This document shows positions 12,560 to 24,755 of a stretch of DNA of 64,000 nucleotides, piece by piece. Both the position numbers and the translations under genes were made by a program. This DNA is from Pleurodeles waltl (taxonomy: Eukaryota > Chordata > Amphibia > Caudata > Salamandridae): NCBI RefSeq assembly GCF_031143425.1, contig NC_090437.1, forward strand, positions 1,173,882,863-1,173,946,862, given 5' to 3'. The notes under the pieces are model-generated. The model ran no database searches and was not told the DNA's origin. It saw only the letters and a list, made by a program, of their open reading frames with translations. Numbering within the stretch: the first letter of the stretch is position 1; the number at the start of each line of letters is the position of its first letter.

Positions 12560-15291
12560 TGTTGGACCTGGCCCTTGTGGCAGGTTCATCCCCTCACTTT
12601 TTGCCTCCTTCCTCCTATTTTTTCTGACCTCTTGCTTTTGGCTCTAGGACTCTGAGCTCTTTATCACTGCTGATCAGTGCTAAAGTGCAGGTGCTCTATC
12701 TTCTAAAGTTGGTATGGTTGGCTTATACCTAATTGGCATATTTAATTTACCTGTAAGTCCCTTGTACAGTGGTATCTCTATACCCAGGGCTTGTAAATTA
12801 AATGCTATTAGTGGGCCAGCAGCGCTGCTTGCGCCGCCTACTGAAGTAGCCTTTCAGACTCTGGCCTGCTAGCCAGTTTTCTGCCACAGGGACCCGGCAT
12901 CTAAATTGACTTGCCAGGCTCAGAACTCCCATTTTACTACATGTAAGTCACCCCTAAGGTAGGCCCTGGCTAGCCCTATGGGCAGGGGGCTATCTATGTA
13001 GAAGGCAGGACATGTGCCAGGTTGCGGGGCATGTCCTGGTAGTGACAAACAGCCTACCTGGGTGTCTCACTGCTGTGAGTGCTGCCTTCTCATAGGATTG
13101 CATTAGAAATGCCCTGCCTTATGTGTAGGGGTTTTTGCCTGATTTATGAGGGGTAGTGTAGGCATGTTTGGTGTGGTTGTAATGGTGGTAAGAAATGCGG
13201 TTTACTGGTGTAAGTGGATTTTTTATTACTATTACAGAAATGCCACTTCTAGAAAGTGAGCATTCCTCTGTGCTTATGCCTCTGGTGTTTTGCAGCTGGA
13301 CTCCAATCCACGTCTGGACAGAATGGCATTTTGGGCTTTGTGCATAATTTTCAGACAGCCTGTACACAGGGAGGGTGGAGGTGTCACAGAGGTGCATCTG
13401 CATACTGAATAGTCTTCCTGGGCTGAGAGAAGGGAGAAGCGGGGCACACATACATTTGTAAAGGCTGTGCCCTGGCCTCACACAATAGGGTCGTGTACCC
13501 CTAACTGATGTTTGGAGCCTGTGGCAGAGGAGAGAGGGGGCACTCCCAGAATGGTTGTAACTGGTTGAAACCTCCTCTCCCTTCCTTTGTGGACACACTT
13601 GAAAACTGAGTATAAATACAGGGGAGTTTTCCCCACAATTTGGGAACTCTTGGGACTTACTTGGAACTGGCCACGGACTGCTGGAGGGACTCACCAGGAA
13701 CTGCCAGGGACTGCTGCTGCTGTGCTGACCTGTGACCTGCTTGGTCACCTAGAGGAACTGCCACTTGCCTGCATCCACCTTGTGCTGGCCTGCTGCTGGG
13801 CTCTGCCCCCTGTCTGTGGCCCCTGACCCCTGCAACTGCTGAAATCAAGGAGTGCTTCCGTGTTCACCTTATAGCATTTGGAAGGCGCTTTTGCTGAAGG
13901 TGGTGCGAGGTCTAGGAGGAGCGCTCTGCTGTAATTAACATCAAGCGCCTTGAGAGCGCTTTCCTCCTTTTGTGTATCATAGCGCTTTGGAAAGCGCATT
14001 CTTGTGCCGCAGGGTTTCACCGCCGTGACCCAGGCTTGAGGAATGCCCCCTGCGCTTCTAAAAGCGCATCACTGCTCCGAGGGATTCACCTTTGCGGCCC
14101 TGCTTAATTTTTTGAGTGGGCCAGATCTGCACTGTCCTCGGTGTCCCCGGGGCACCACAAACAGAAAGGAAAGGAGTGAGCGCGCTCCTACCGTGCCCCA
14201 ATGGCGAGCATGCTACGAGGAGCACCCTCGGTCATAAGCAGGCACCTGCTTTAGTGCCTGCCCGCTGCTATGTGCCAGACCAGCTCTCTGTTCCCCACCA
14301 GGCCCCTCTTGTCATTTTGGGTTCTTTTTTGGCCCCCCACTTTTGTTGGGGGGCCGGTTGAGAGTAGGGGCCCAAGCTGATTATCCTCATTAAGGGTGGG
14401 CAGGGTGGAAGCCTTATTGGAGGCCCCCGCCCCACCGGGCCCCAATCTCTTTTGCTGACTTTGGCTTCCCCGTGGAAGGGCCAGTGGAGGCCCGTGGGGG
14501 CCCCCAGAGACCGCAGGTCCCAGGAGGGGCCCGTTATAAAATCAGAGGGGGTGCGTGTTGCCCTCCTCCTCCCCCAGATAATCAAAGAGGCCCCTGAGAG
14601 AGCGCACAGAGCATCGGGGGCCCCATTTTTGGATCTTCCTGGCACTGGAGGTGCCTCATCACTATACCAGGTACTTTTAAGAGACTACCTGCCCTGTTCT
14701 AATGTTCCTGCTATGGGAATTATATGCCTGGGAGGTAACCTGTGTAGTTGATGTATATGTTTGCTAATGTTCCTCTTATGGGCATAACATGCTAATGTCT
14801 TCCTGACTTGCCATATGTTTTATAATGTTCCTGATATGGGCGTTTATGATATTTCTATGATAAGTGCATTTGTGTAGTAATGTGATTCCTGACTGCTGCT
14901 TATGTTGCAGAATACTAAGTAACCTGTGTGTTATATGTGACTACTGCTAGTTCTGCAGAGTAACTAAGGTGTAATGTTCTGACAATGGCTAAGGTAGCAG
15001 GATTTTACTGACCTGTTGTGGTTGGACTAATAATTGTGTTGTGTACAATACAGTATATATTCATATAACTTGGTGTTGTGTTTCCTTTGTGGTGGGGATA
15101 GTGCATCATGTGTGTTGTGTGTGTTGTGCAAACGCTTTACACATTGCCTCTGGGATAGGCCTGACTGCTCGTGCCAAGCTACCAAGGGGGTGAGCAGGGG
15201 TTATCTTGGACGTGTAACGCCCTGATTAGAGTGGGAAGGTTCTGCCTGGCTTAGGTGCATACCCTAGTCAACCAGAAACCCTATTCTATCA
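12560..15291 (+). mobile_element. Solo LTR of the Gmr1-like superfamily
   Basis: A 2.73 kb segment starting TGTTGGACCTGGC and ending CTATCA, flanked by a 5 bp target duplication TCCAT (12555-12559 and 15292-15296). It shares with the LTRs at 28816 and 36212 the opening, the block GTGCTAAAGTGC, the AAATGCCACTT..AGAAAGTGAGCATT block near 13240, a TATA box and the closing CTGACTGCTCGTGCCAAGCTACC. It is diverged from them and longer. No internal region or second LTR follows, so it is a solo LTR left by LTR-LTR recombination. Confidence 0.86.
13611..13618 (+). promoter_or_regulatory. TATA box of solo LTR
   Basis: TATAAATA about 1.05 kb into the LTR, in the same relative place as TATAAAA in the full-length element's LTRs. 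Confidence 0.6.
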
Positions 15292-15296
15292 TCCAT

Positions 15297-16242
15297 GCAG
15301 AAGAGGGTGTTATGCATGGTGGTCTTCATTGTATAGGCCATGGAGGGCTTCCATACATAGGCACTATCAAGTGCCAGGGACAAGATCCTTGTAGAGCAGC
15401 AAAAACAGCATGGAGAGAAGTGTGGTATACGTTTTCAATCGTGTGCTCAAAGAAACTCACCAGCTTAGTTAAATGTTGAGGGGGCACGGCCAGTTACCTA
15501 GCAGTAATAACTGGGCTTCCTTCATAGGATCAGCCTTTTGTTGTCACCTGCGTGTTCGCTAAAGATAGGGGACCGAGGCATTCAGCAGTCCAAAAGTGCT
15601 CTGAAGCCCTCCAGACTGAAATAAGGTTACTCGCAGAACAGGAGGTTGGCCACATTATGCAGAAGTGTTGCATGCTGTACTACAATATTCCCCTTTCTAA
15701 TATCCACCTGCGCTGACTAAAAGCATCACCATCAGACGTAGTGAGGACAGCAACACAACATCTCTGGCATGAGTTCTAAGAAGTGGCTGCATTCTTCGTC
15801 ACAGCCTAGCACTGCCTACAAACAATACACTTTAAATAATCTTGGCTCATGGAAACAAGTAATGGTTGACCACAAAATATTGCTCAACAGTCCTACATGC
15901 CTAATTGATTGCAGGCACAGCACATTCTTACTGAGATATTCAGAGTAAACTGTCTCTCACAGTTGGATAACTGTGACATTAATAGATGCAGTGGCAATGC
16001 ATATGTGTCTAGCTTATGAATGTGTCACTGGTGGGTTTAGATACTCAATACATCATCATACATGCACATTGCACTCATGCATCCATTCATCAATCCACTC
16101 AATCAATCTTGCATTCACCCTCTGACAGAACCCCAATAAAACACATCTAAACTCAATAACATCTGCAAGATAAATTAAAAGAATACAATTAGAAAAAAGA
16201 AAGCATGCTGCTATCTGAACTTAGATACATCTGCTTGCAATA
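15297..16242. other. Intronic sequence without recognised features
   Basis: No coding potential or element seen. Confidence 0.5.
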
Positions 16243-16274
16243 ACACAGCTAAACATAGCAGAGTGTATCCAACT
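16243..16274 (+). repeat. 32 bp direct repeat, copy 1
   Basis: Exact 32 bp match (beginning ACACAGCTAAACATAG) to 18101-18132, where the second copy abuts the 5' end of the L2 element. Confidence 0.9.
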
Positions 16275-16701
16275 TGCAAAGGTACTGTTAATGGTCTGTG
16301 TCATTGTTTTAAAGTTCAAGCATGGCCACCACATTTAGAAACAACAAGCTACTGATCTTGAAATGGTGAAACAGTGATACATTATTGAAACAGTATTCCA
16401 TAGTGGTCTTCTGGTTTAGAGAGTGACCATGTGGCATGCAGCGCACTGCAAGTGAAAGAGCGGCAAGCATGCAACCCGTTAGCATTGCTGGAGAGCTGTA
16501 GTATCCACCTAAGAAACATTAAAATATAAAAGTGAGAAGCAAAAAAGTGAAAAGGAATTGTAGCTCGAGACAATTCAAAACTAAAGAACTGGCCATCCAG
16601 CCCAGACACTAAAGCACACACATTTTCAGGTTGATCTACACATGTGATCAGAAAATGCCATCATTCACAGGGCAAGAGAGCCAGTATTTGATGAGTACTG
16701 A

Positions 16702-17025
16702 ACCAATCAATCAATCAGGAATTTGTAAAGCGCACTACTCCCCTTTGAGGGTCTTAAGGCGCTGGGGAGGAGGAAAAAAGGGGGGTGGGAGGGAGATGCT
16801 GCTACTGCTCGAACAGCCAGGTCTTGAGAAGTTTCGGTCTTTGGTCTGGCGCAGGTGGGTGGGAAGAGTGTTCCATGTTTTGGCGGTGAGGTGCGAGAAT
16901 GATCTACCACTGGTTGTAGTTCTGTGGATGGGTGGGACGGTTGCGAGGGTGAGGTCGCCGGAGCAGAGATGTTGGGTCGGGGTGTAGAGTGAGAGCCATC
17001 TGTACAAATTCCCTATGCAGTCTCT
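16702..17025 (-). mobile_element. 5'-truncated L2-type LINE, 3' end
   Basis: On the minus strand it reads through the C-terminal end of an L2-type reverse transcriptase ORF (HLCSGDLTLATVP, then SGRSFSHLTAKTWNTLP, matching the copy at 19810-19930). It ends with the family's 3' tail AATTCCTGATTGATTGATTG. The frame has at least one shift near 16800. Only about 320 bp remain. Confidence 0.85.
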
Positions 17026-17093
17026 GTCATGGATTGAAGCAAAGTGTAAATAACGATCAGAGAAACCAGTGGCAGAGCAAAACTGACCCAAAG

Positions 17094-17096
<3 letters not shown>

Positions 17097-17145
<49 letters not shown>
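17097..17145. repeat. (TA)n microsatellite
   Basis: Uninterrupted TA run of 49 bp. Confidence 0.97.
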
Positions 17146-17147
<2 letters not shown>

Positions 17148-18100
17148 ACTCTTGTTTAATTTATTTATTACAGGAGTCTAGCAGACATCTAAAAAGAGAC
17201 TGAAGCAAGAATTATTAGAGTGTAAATCTTCTCCCCCCTAGGGTTTCACACAGGCAGCAAACAACACCAAAATCATTCCCTACAAATGTAATTTGTGACA
17301 TTTCGTGCTACAAAAAACCTATCTGCAGGCTTTAATACTGAAAATTAACAATCCATCCATAATGCCTATTGATTTCACCGTATGCATTTCACAATCAGTA
17401 TCTTAGGCCTAACTCATTTACCATAACTTTTCATAATAAACAGATCAAACCTAACAATTGAAATATTTTTCCCAACTGAGGCCACCAGTACTGAGGATAA
17501 GCTTTCCTGCAAACACCAAACAGGCACACAGTCCCAACATTACATAATATATAAAATTATAGTTGGCAAGCAAAATACTATCCCTCCTAAGAGTGCCTAA
17601 CATGGATCCTGACAGTTCATTTAATCAGACGGAGATTTCATGTAACAATATTCCAATCTGTTGGCTTTAAAACAAAGTGATATGTTTTTTCCGAAGCAAT
17701 ATGTGATGCCTACAGCGTTTATCATAACTTTCCATAATATTCAGACATTTAACCTTGATTACTGATTTGTCAACGTAACTAACTCAAGCCCATTGCACTG
17801 AGCGTACGCTTTTCACAAGGCAACCGTCCAGCATACAGTCCTAAAAGTAAAAATATACATGGAAACCTACAGTAGGCATAGCAAAACACTATCTCACCTA
17901 ACACAGCCTAACATGGATTATTACAGTTAGTATCATATATACTCTTGGATTGCCCCAGTGGGTCACCCGCACCAAAACACATTCCTGCTCTAGTAATCTG
18001 TGAATTTCCATGTTACAGACTTTAGTACTCTTTTATAACAATGCTGCCACAACAGCTATTGTCTTTCATGCATCATGTAGGTTATGTAAATGCTTTTTTT

Positions 18101-18132
18101 ACACAGCTAAACATAGCAGAGTGTATCCAACT
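18101..18132 (+). repeat. 32 bp direct repeat, copy 2
   Basis: Exact copy of 16243-16274, ending exactly where the L2 sequence begins. Confidence 0.9.
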
Positions 18133-20106
18133 AACTTCACCACCCTCTAAACCACCACACGCATCCACCACCAACTCATACGCACCCCCAAAAGAGCACA
18201 CTACAAGGAACGCATTGACAACAACTCACATACCAGCAAGGAACTCTTTACCATCATCAAAGAGCTCTCCAAACCCAAGACCAGCAACCTAAACCCCACG
18301 CACACACAAACCCTCTGCGACTCCCTCTCAGATCACTTCCACCGCAAAATACTAGACATACATAACAGCTTCACACCACACATGTCCCCCTCTCACACCA
18401 CTCACCCCCACACACAAACCCACCACACACACCCCACAACCTACTCCCCACCTGGGCCCCCACCACCGACAAAGAAACTGAAACCACTATGAACTCCATT
18501 CACTCTGGCTCCCCCTCCGACCCATGCCCCCACCGTATATACAACAGAGCCAGCCCCGCCATCGCCCCCATACTCCGAGCCACTATCAACAGCTCTTTCG
18601 AAACCGCCACCTTCCCAGACCTTTGGAAACAAGCAGAAGTCACTGCGCTCCTAAAAAAAAAAACAAAGCCAACCCAGACGACCTCTCCAACTACCGCCCC
18701 ATCTCCCTCCTTCCTTTCCCAGCCAAGGTTACGGAAAAAATAGTCAACTCCCGCCTATCCCACTTCCTCGAGACAAACAACACACTCGACCCTTCCCAAT
18801 CTGGGTTCCGCAAGAACCACAGCACAGAAACCGCTCTCATAGCATGCACCGATGAAATCAGATCCAGAGACGACATGGACGAAACCGTAGCACTCATACT
18901 CCTGGATCTCTCTGCAGCCTTTGACACTGTTTGCCACCACACATTCAGCACACGCCTTCACGACGCAGGGATAAGACACAAAGCCCTGGATTGGCTCACC
19001 TCCTTCCTCACCAACAGAACCCAAAAAGTCAGTCTCCCCCACCTTCCAATCTCCCGCCACCAAAATCACCTGCGGAGTCCCCCAAGGCTCCTCCCTCAGC
19101 CCCACACTATTTAACATCTACATGACCCCACTAGCCAACATCATCAAACCCCACGGAATCACCATCCTCTCATACGCCGATGACACTCAACTCATCCTCT
19201 CCCTCACCCGCAACCCCAACACTGCCAAATCCAACCTACACAACACACTCCTCGACACCGCCACATGGATGACAGCCAACCACCTGAAACTCAACTCAAG
19301 CAAAACCGAAATAATCCTCTTTGGCCCACACAAAAACACTTGGGACCCCTCGTGGTGGCCCACCACGCTAGGCCCCGCACCCATCCCGCCAACCACGCAC
19401 GCAACCTCAGCATCATCCTGGACTCCTCCCTCTCGATGACCCAACAAATCAACGCTCTCACCTCCTCATGCTTCAACACACTCCGCATACTGAAAAAAAC
19501 ATTCAAGTGGATCCCCACAGAGACCAGAAACACTGTCACTCACTCACTCATCAGCAGCAGACTTGACTACGGAAACGCCCTCTACGCTGGCACCACACTA
19601 AAACTCAAGCGCAAACTACAGCGTATCCAGAACTCAGCAGCACGAATCATCCTCGACCTCCCCCGACACGAACACATCTCACCACACCTCAAATCCCTCC
19701 ACTGGCTCCCCATTGACAAAAGGATCACCTTTAAGAACCTCATCCTCGCACACAAATCACTCCACAACACAGGCCCTGCCTACCTCAACGAAAGAGTCAC
19801 CTTCCACACGCCCACACGCCACCTCCACTCAGCCGACCTCTCTCTCGCCTCTGTCCCCCACATCAAACACACCACCACCGGGGGCAGATCCTTTTCCTAC
19901 CTTGCACCCAAAGCCTGGAACTCCCTCCCAACCCACCTCCGCAAGACCCAAAACCTACTCCTTTTCAGGGAGAGCCTCAAGACCTGGCTTTTCGAACAGT
20001 GATCCTCCCAGCCCCCTCCCACTCCCCCTCCCCGTCCACCCCAGCGCCTTGAGACCCTCACGGGTGAGTAGCGCGCTTTATAAATCTCTTTGATTGATTG
20101 ATTAAT
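18133..20106 (+). mobile_element. 5'-truncated L2/CR1-type LINE
   Basis: About 2 kb on the plus strand, from the linker before the RT domain to the 3' tail. The 3' end has GCGCGCTTTATAAATC followed by TTGATTGATTGATTA, a short tandem tail as in L2/CR1 elements, which do not end in poly-A. The endonuclease and ORF1 are missing. It is C-rich on this strand, unlike its AT-rich surroundings. Confidence 0.9.
18181..20002 (+). pseudogene. L2-type reverse transcriptase, frameshifted
   Basis: The protein can be followed in pieces: KELFTIIKELSKP in the linker (18235-18280); ATFPDLWKQAEVTALLKK (18600-18660); DLSNYRPISLLPF (18678-18720); SGFRKNHSTETAL (18800-18840); LLDLSAAFDTV (18900-18932); the catalytic motif YADD at 19173-19184; LDYGNALYAG (19563-19592); and the C-terminal end KTWLFEQ then TGA at 20000. 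The reading frame changes at about 18490, 18665, 19060 and 19370, so no active enzyme is made. The YADD form and the overall motif set fit the L2/CR1 clade. The family's enzyme primes reverse transcription at a nicked chromosomal target. Confidence 0.88.
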
Positions 20107-20466
20107 TCACAATAAGTAGGTCAGTTGTATTGTCCCTTTCAGAACATTTCACAATAAACAGATCAAACCTACAAAATCAGGCTTGACTTTTCCCAATGAA
20201 GCCTTCATCCTTTAACATTGGCTTTACTTTGTGCCCAACACCGACCTGTTCATCTGCACATAAACTAGCATCTATACTGCATACAGTTATATCATTAAAA
20301 TACAAGTGAGCTTGCAAAGCAATATACTTTGCCTCTTATTGGGACCTAATAAAAATCATCACAGTGAAAACCACCAGGGTTTATTGGAGTGTAAGGTCAA
20401 CGCCAAAACCATTGCCTACTATGAGAATCAGTGAGCTCAGCCTGTAACACAATGTGATAACAAACC

Positions 20467-23400
20467 TGTTAGACCTGATAGCTTTCGGGTGGTCATCCCC
20501 CAACTTTTTGTCTACCTCCCTCCACTTTTCTGACACTGTTTTTGCTGGTTTTAGGACTCTACGCACTTTACCACTGCTAACCAGTGCTAAAGTGCATATG
20601 CTCTCTCCCTTTAAAACATGGTAGCATTGGTTCATACCCAATTGGCATATTTGATCTACTTGTACGTCCCTAGTAAAGTGCACTACATGTGCCCAGGGCC
20701 TTTAGATTGAATGCTACTAGTGGGCCTGCAGCACTGCTTGTGCATCCCACATAAGTAGCCCCTTAACCATGTCTAAGGCCTGCCATTGCAAGGCTGTGTG
20801 TGCAGTTTCACTGCCACTTCAACTTGGCATTTAAAAGCACTTGCCAAGCCTTAAACTCCCCTTTTTCTACATATGTCACCTCCTAAGGTAGGCCCAAGGT
20901 AACCAATAGGGCAGGGTGCTGTGTAGGTAAAAGGCAGGACGTATACCTGTGTGTTTTATTATGTCCTAGTAGTGGAAAACTCAAAAATTCATTTTCCACT
21001 ACTGTGAGGACTGTCCTTTCATAGGCTAACATAAGGGCTACGCTCATATGCAGTTTGGTTGATAGATTCTGATCAGAAAGGGGTAGACAGGTCATATTTA
21101 GTAAGGCCAGGATGGTAATAGAATATACTACTTATTGATGAGGTTGGATTTAATATTACTATTTTAGAAATGCCACTTTTAGAAAGTGAGCATTTCTCTG
21201 CTCTGTCTCCAGTCCACATCTGAGTTGGGCTGTGTTAGAAATGCAGTCCAAACAAGGACCCTCACTCAAGTTAGGGTAAAAGAGAATCACCCTCAGCTAA
21301 CCCCCTCTCACCTCCTTGGTAGCTTGGTGTGAGCAGGTAGGCTTAACTTCAAAGTGCTAGGTGTAAAGTATTTGTACCAACACACACAGTAACTTAATGA
21401 AACCACTACAAAATGACACAACACAGCTTTAGAAAAATAGAAAATATTTATCTAAACAAAACAACACCAAAACGACAAATATCCACAATACACAAGTTAA
21501 GTTATCAATTAAAAAGCAAAAAGAGTCTTCATATAGTCTTAAACACACACTAACACTGTTAACGTGAAAATGTACCTTGGGTGCGTCAAAAATAACCCTG
21601 CACGGGCAAGTGTGCATCAAAAAGGGCTTGCTGTGCATCAGTTTCACTCATGAGCAAGATCATGCGTCGTTTCTCCTTTCATTGGGTCGGGCGCGGCATT
21701 TCTTCTCTCCGCAGGAGAACGATGCGTCGATCCGGTCAGCACACTCGGGTCCGGGCAGACCTTGCGTTGTTTTTACACGCCTAGCGGTGCTTGCGTTGGG
21801 AATCCAGCCGCATGATGATCCAAAAACCACGCAGCGCGGATTGCGATCTCCCCAGCGTCAGTCAGCGATGCTGCGTGTCGTTTTTCCAGCTCCATACGTC
21901 GATTCTTCGGTCACGTTGCAGACGAGCATCGATTTTCAGCCGCAGATCAGTCATGTCGATCTTTTCCCCGCATGGCATTCAGTGCGTGGATTTCTCCCTC
22001 TTAGATTGCCAGCTACTCCTTTCAGGGTCCCAGGAACTGGATGGGCACCACTTGGCAGAGTAGGAGTCTCTCCAGAGACTCCAGGTGCTGGCAGAGAGAA
22101 GTCTTTGCTGTCCCTGAGACTTCAAACAACAGGAGGAAAGCTCTAAATCAAGCCCTTGGAGATCTTCACAAGATGGAAGGCACACAAAGTCCAGTCTTTA
22201 CTCTCTTCCTCTGGCAGAAGCAGCAACTGCACGATAGCTCCACAAAGCACAGTCACAGGCAGGGCAGCTTTTCTTCCTCAGCTCTTCTCTCGGTTTCCAG
22301 AAGTGTTCTAAAGTCTTTGGTTTTTGGTGCCCTTCTTATACCCAATTTCACCTTTGATGTAGGCCTACTTCAAAGCAAAGTCTCTACTGAATGTGAAATC
22401 CTGCCTTGCCCAGGCCAGGCCCCAGACACTCACCGGGGGGTTGGAGACTGCATTGTGTGAGGGCAGGCACAGCCCTTTCGGGTGTGAGTGACCACTCCTC
22501 CCCTCCCTCCTAGCACAGATGGCTCATCAGGAAATGCAGACTACACCCCACCTCCCTTTGTGTCACTGTCTAGTGTGAGGTGCAACCAGCCCAACTGTCA
22601 AACTGACCCAGACAGGGAATCCACAAACAGGCAGAGTCACAGAAATGGTATAAGCAAGAAAAGGCTCACTTTCTAAAAGTGGCATTTTCAAACACACAAT
22701 CTTAAAATCAACTTTACTAAAAGATGCATTTTTAAATTGTGAGCTCAGAGACCCCAAACTCCACATGTCCATCAGCTCCCAAAGGGAATCTACACTTTAA
22801 TCAGATTTAAAGGTAGCCCCCCATGTTAACCTATGAGAGGGACAGGCCTTGCAACAGTGAAAAACAAATTTAGCAATATTTCACCGTCAGGACATATAAA
22901 ACAGGTTACTATATGTCCTACCTTAACCATACACTGCACCCTGCCCTTGGGGCTACCTAGGGCCTACCTTAGGGGTGTCTTATATGTAAGAAAAGGGAAG
23001 GTTTAGGCCTGGCAAGTGGGTACACTTTTGCCAAGTCCAATTTACAGTTAAAACTACACACACAGACACTGCAGTGGCCGGTCTGGGACATGATTACATA
23101 GCTACTTATGTGGGTGGCACAACCAGTGCTGCAGACCCACCAGTAGCATTTGTTTTACAGGCCCTGGGCACCTCTAGTGCACTGTACTAGGGACTTACTA
23201 GTAAATCAAATATGCCAATCATGGATGAACCAATTACAAACACATTTTGTAAAGAAGCACTTGCGCTGGTTAGCAGTGGTAAAGTGCCCAGAGTTACAAA
23301 AACAGTAAAATCAGAGTCCAGCACACATCAGCAACCTGGGAAACAGAGGCAAAAAGTAAGGAGAGACCACGCCAAGGATGAAAAGTCTAACAGGCTGGTT

Positions 23401-24472
23401 GACAGCTTCTTTGTGCATTTCACCCAGACAACCACAAACACAGGATACTCAATCACACCTGCACTAATCTGCATACTGAATGGGTCCTCCTGGGCTCGAA
23501 AGGTGGAGGGGCTTGACGCTTACATTTTAAAGGCTAGTGTCCTGCCCTCACACAATAAACTTCCAAACCCCCTACTGGGACCCTGGCAGACAGACCTGTA
23601 CTGAAAGGGGAGCATGTACACTTCAAAGCCACTCTTTGAAAAGGCACATTTGGGTATATAACCTGGGTCCCTGAGCCCACCAACTCAGACACTTCCTGGG
23701 ACAGACACTCTGAACCAGATCCTGCAACCTATCGAGAGGAGCTGCCGGGCTGCCCAAAGGACTCACCTGGAATGACGCAGCCCAACTTTCTGCGTGAGGA
23801 ATTGACGCAGCACCTGCCATGCAACAGAAAGTCAGATGTATCGCCATACCAGATCGATGCAGCACCTGTCACTTTGTCCCGCACACCCAGGATTTCCAAG
23901 CATCGTCCCTGGGCATCAAAAGACCCCGCGTCACAGTGAGGATCCAAAACTGCGTGCCGGAAATTGACGCAAAACACTTGCAGCGTGGGAAGAATCAACA
24001 CATCGTCTGTGCTGCATCGTAAAATCCAATGCACACCATCCTTTTTCCACGCATCTCCTCCTCTGCGGTATTAGTGTGTGTAATTTTGACGCATACCAGG
24101 TACTTTGTGCACCCAAGAGACATTTGTTGATTTCTAAAGACTTAAGACTCTTCTTATCATTGCAAAAGTGATATTTCAACTTGTGCTTTTTAAATTTTGA
24201 TCATTTTGACCTTAAAATACTCAGATAAATATCTTACATTTTTCTAAACCTGTGTGGTGTATTCTTGTGGTGTTTTCACTGTATTATTGCATGATGTTTT
24301 GCACAAATACTTTACACATTGCCTTCTAAGTTAAGCCTGACTGCTCAGTGCCAAGCTACTAGAGGTGGGCACAGGATAGTTTGGATTGTGTGTGACTTAC
24401 CCTGACTAGGATTGCGGTCCCTACTTGGGCAAGGGTGTATAGCTCTGCCAACTAGAGACCCCATTTCTAACA
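20467..24472 (+). mobile_element. Solo LTR of Gmr1-like superfamily, with nested LTR
   Basis: Starts TGTTAGACCTGATAGC, ends CCCATTTCTAACA and is flanked by a 5 bp target duplication AAACC (20462-20466 and 24473-24477). Without the nested LTR at 21233-23392 and that element's extra 5 bp, it is about 1.84 kb. It closely follows the LTR of the full-length element, including the TATA box at 23655-23661 (TATATAA) and the end block TGCCTTCTAAGTTAAGCC. It is a solo LTR. Confidence 0.9.
21233..23392 (-). mobile_element. Nested solo LTR, reverse orientation
   Basis: A 2.16 kb LTR on the minus strand inserted in the LTR at 20467-24472. It reads TGTTAGAAATGCAG at the left and ends AAGTCTAACA at the right (a minus-strand LTR start TGTTAGACTT). 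A 5 bp target duplication GGCTG flanks it (21228-21232 and 23393-23397), and removing it restores the host LTR. On the minus strand it has a TATA-like GGGTATAAG near 22340 and many GACGC (plus-strand GCGTC) motifs around 21660-21960. Confidence 0.92.
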
Positions 24473-24477
24473 AAACC

Positions 24478-24755
24478 ACTTTTAAAGTCTTACTGGCTTG
24501 AACATAAGCTAGACCAACTGCCTTTGTCATAATGTTTTACAAATTGACGACCAGACCTGTGGCGTCAGACATAACGTTTTTTAAGTGCACCATGCAGGAA
24601 TATAGCTTGTCACCAAACCCGACTCAGGTTTACTTTTTTGAGTGTAAGCTTCCACAAGGCAACCATGAGACTCACAGTTACAAAATTTAGAAAGGTCTAC
24701 AAAATTACAGTTGGCTAAGCAAAATACTATCTCTCCTATGATGGCTTAACAAGGG
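24478..24755. other. Remnant of the diverged tandem array
   Basis: Short stretch between two LTRs with blocks shared with 17240-17940; no gene. Confidence 0.5.

Larger units (their letters stand above)
17160..24750. repeat. Diverged tandem array split by later insertions
   Basis: Outside the inserted elements, this region repeats a set of blocks in the same order: a CATAAC-TTTCA..ATAA..CAGA..ACC block (17423, 17723, 20140, 24527), an ACAGT..CAAAATACTATC block (about 17530-17590, 17840-17900, 24680-24730) and a CCTAACATGGAT block (17596, 17909, and weaker versions at 20345 and 24738). Spacing is about 310 bp where uninterrupted, and 390-440 bp after subtracting the inserted L2 and LTR. Copies are strongly diverged, so the array predates both insertions. 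Confidence 0.6.

Noticed and set aside
13119..13748. 209-codon minus-strand frame
   Set aside because: It lies antisense in a solo LTR and has no recognisable domain.
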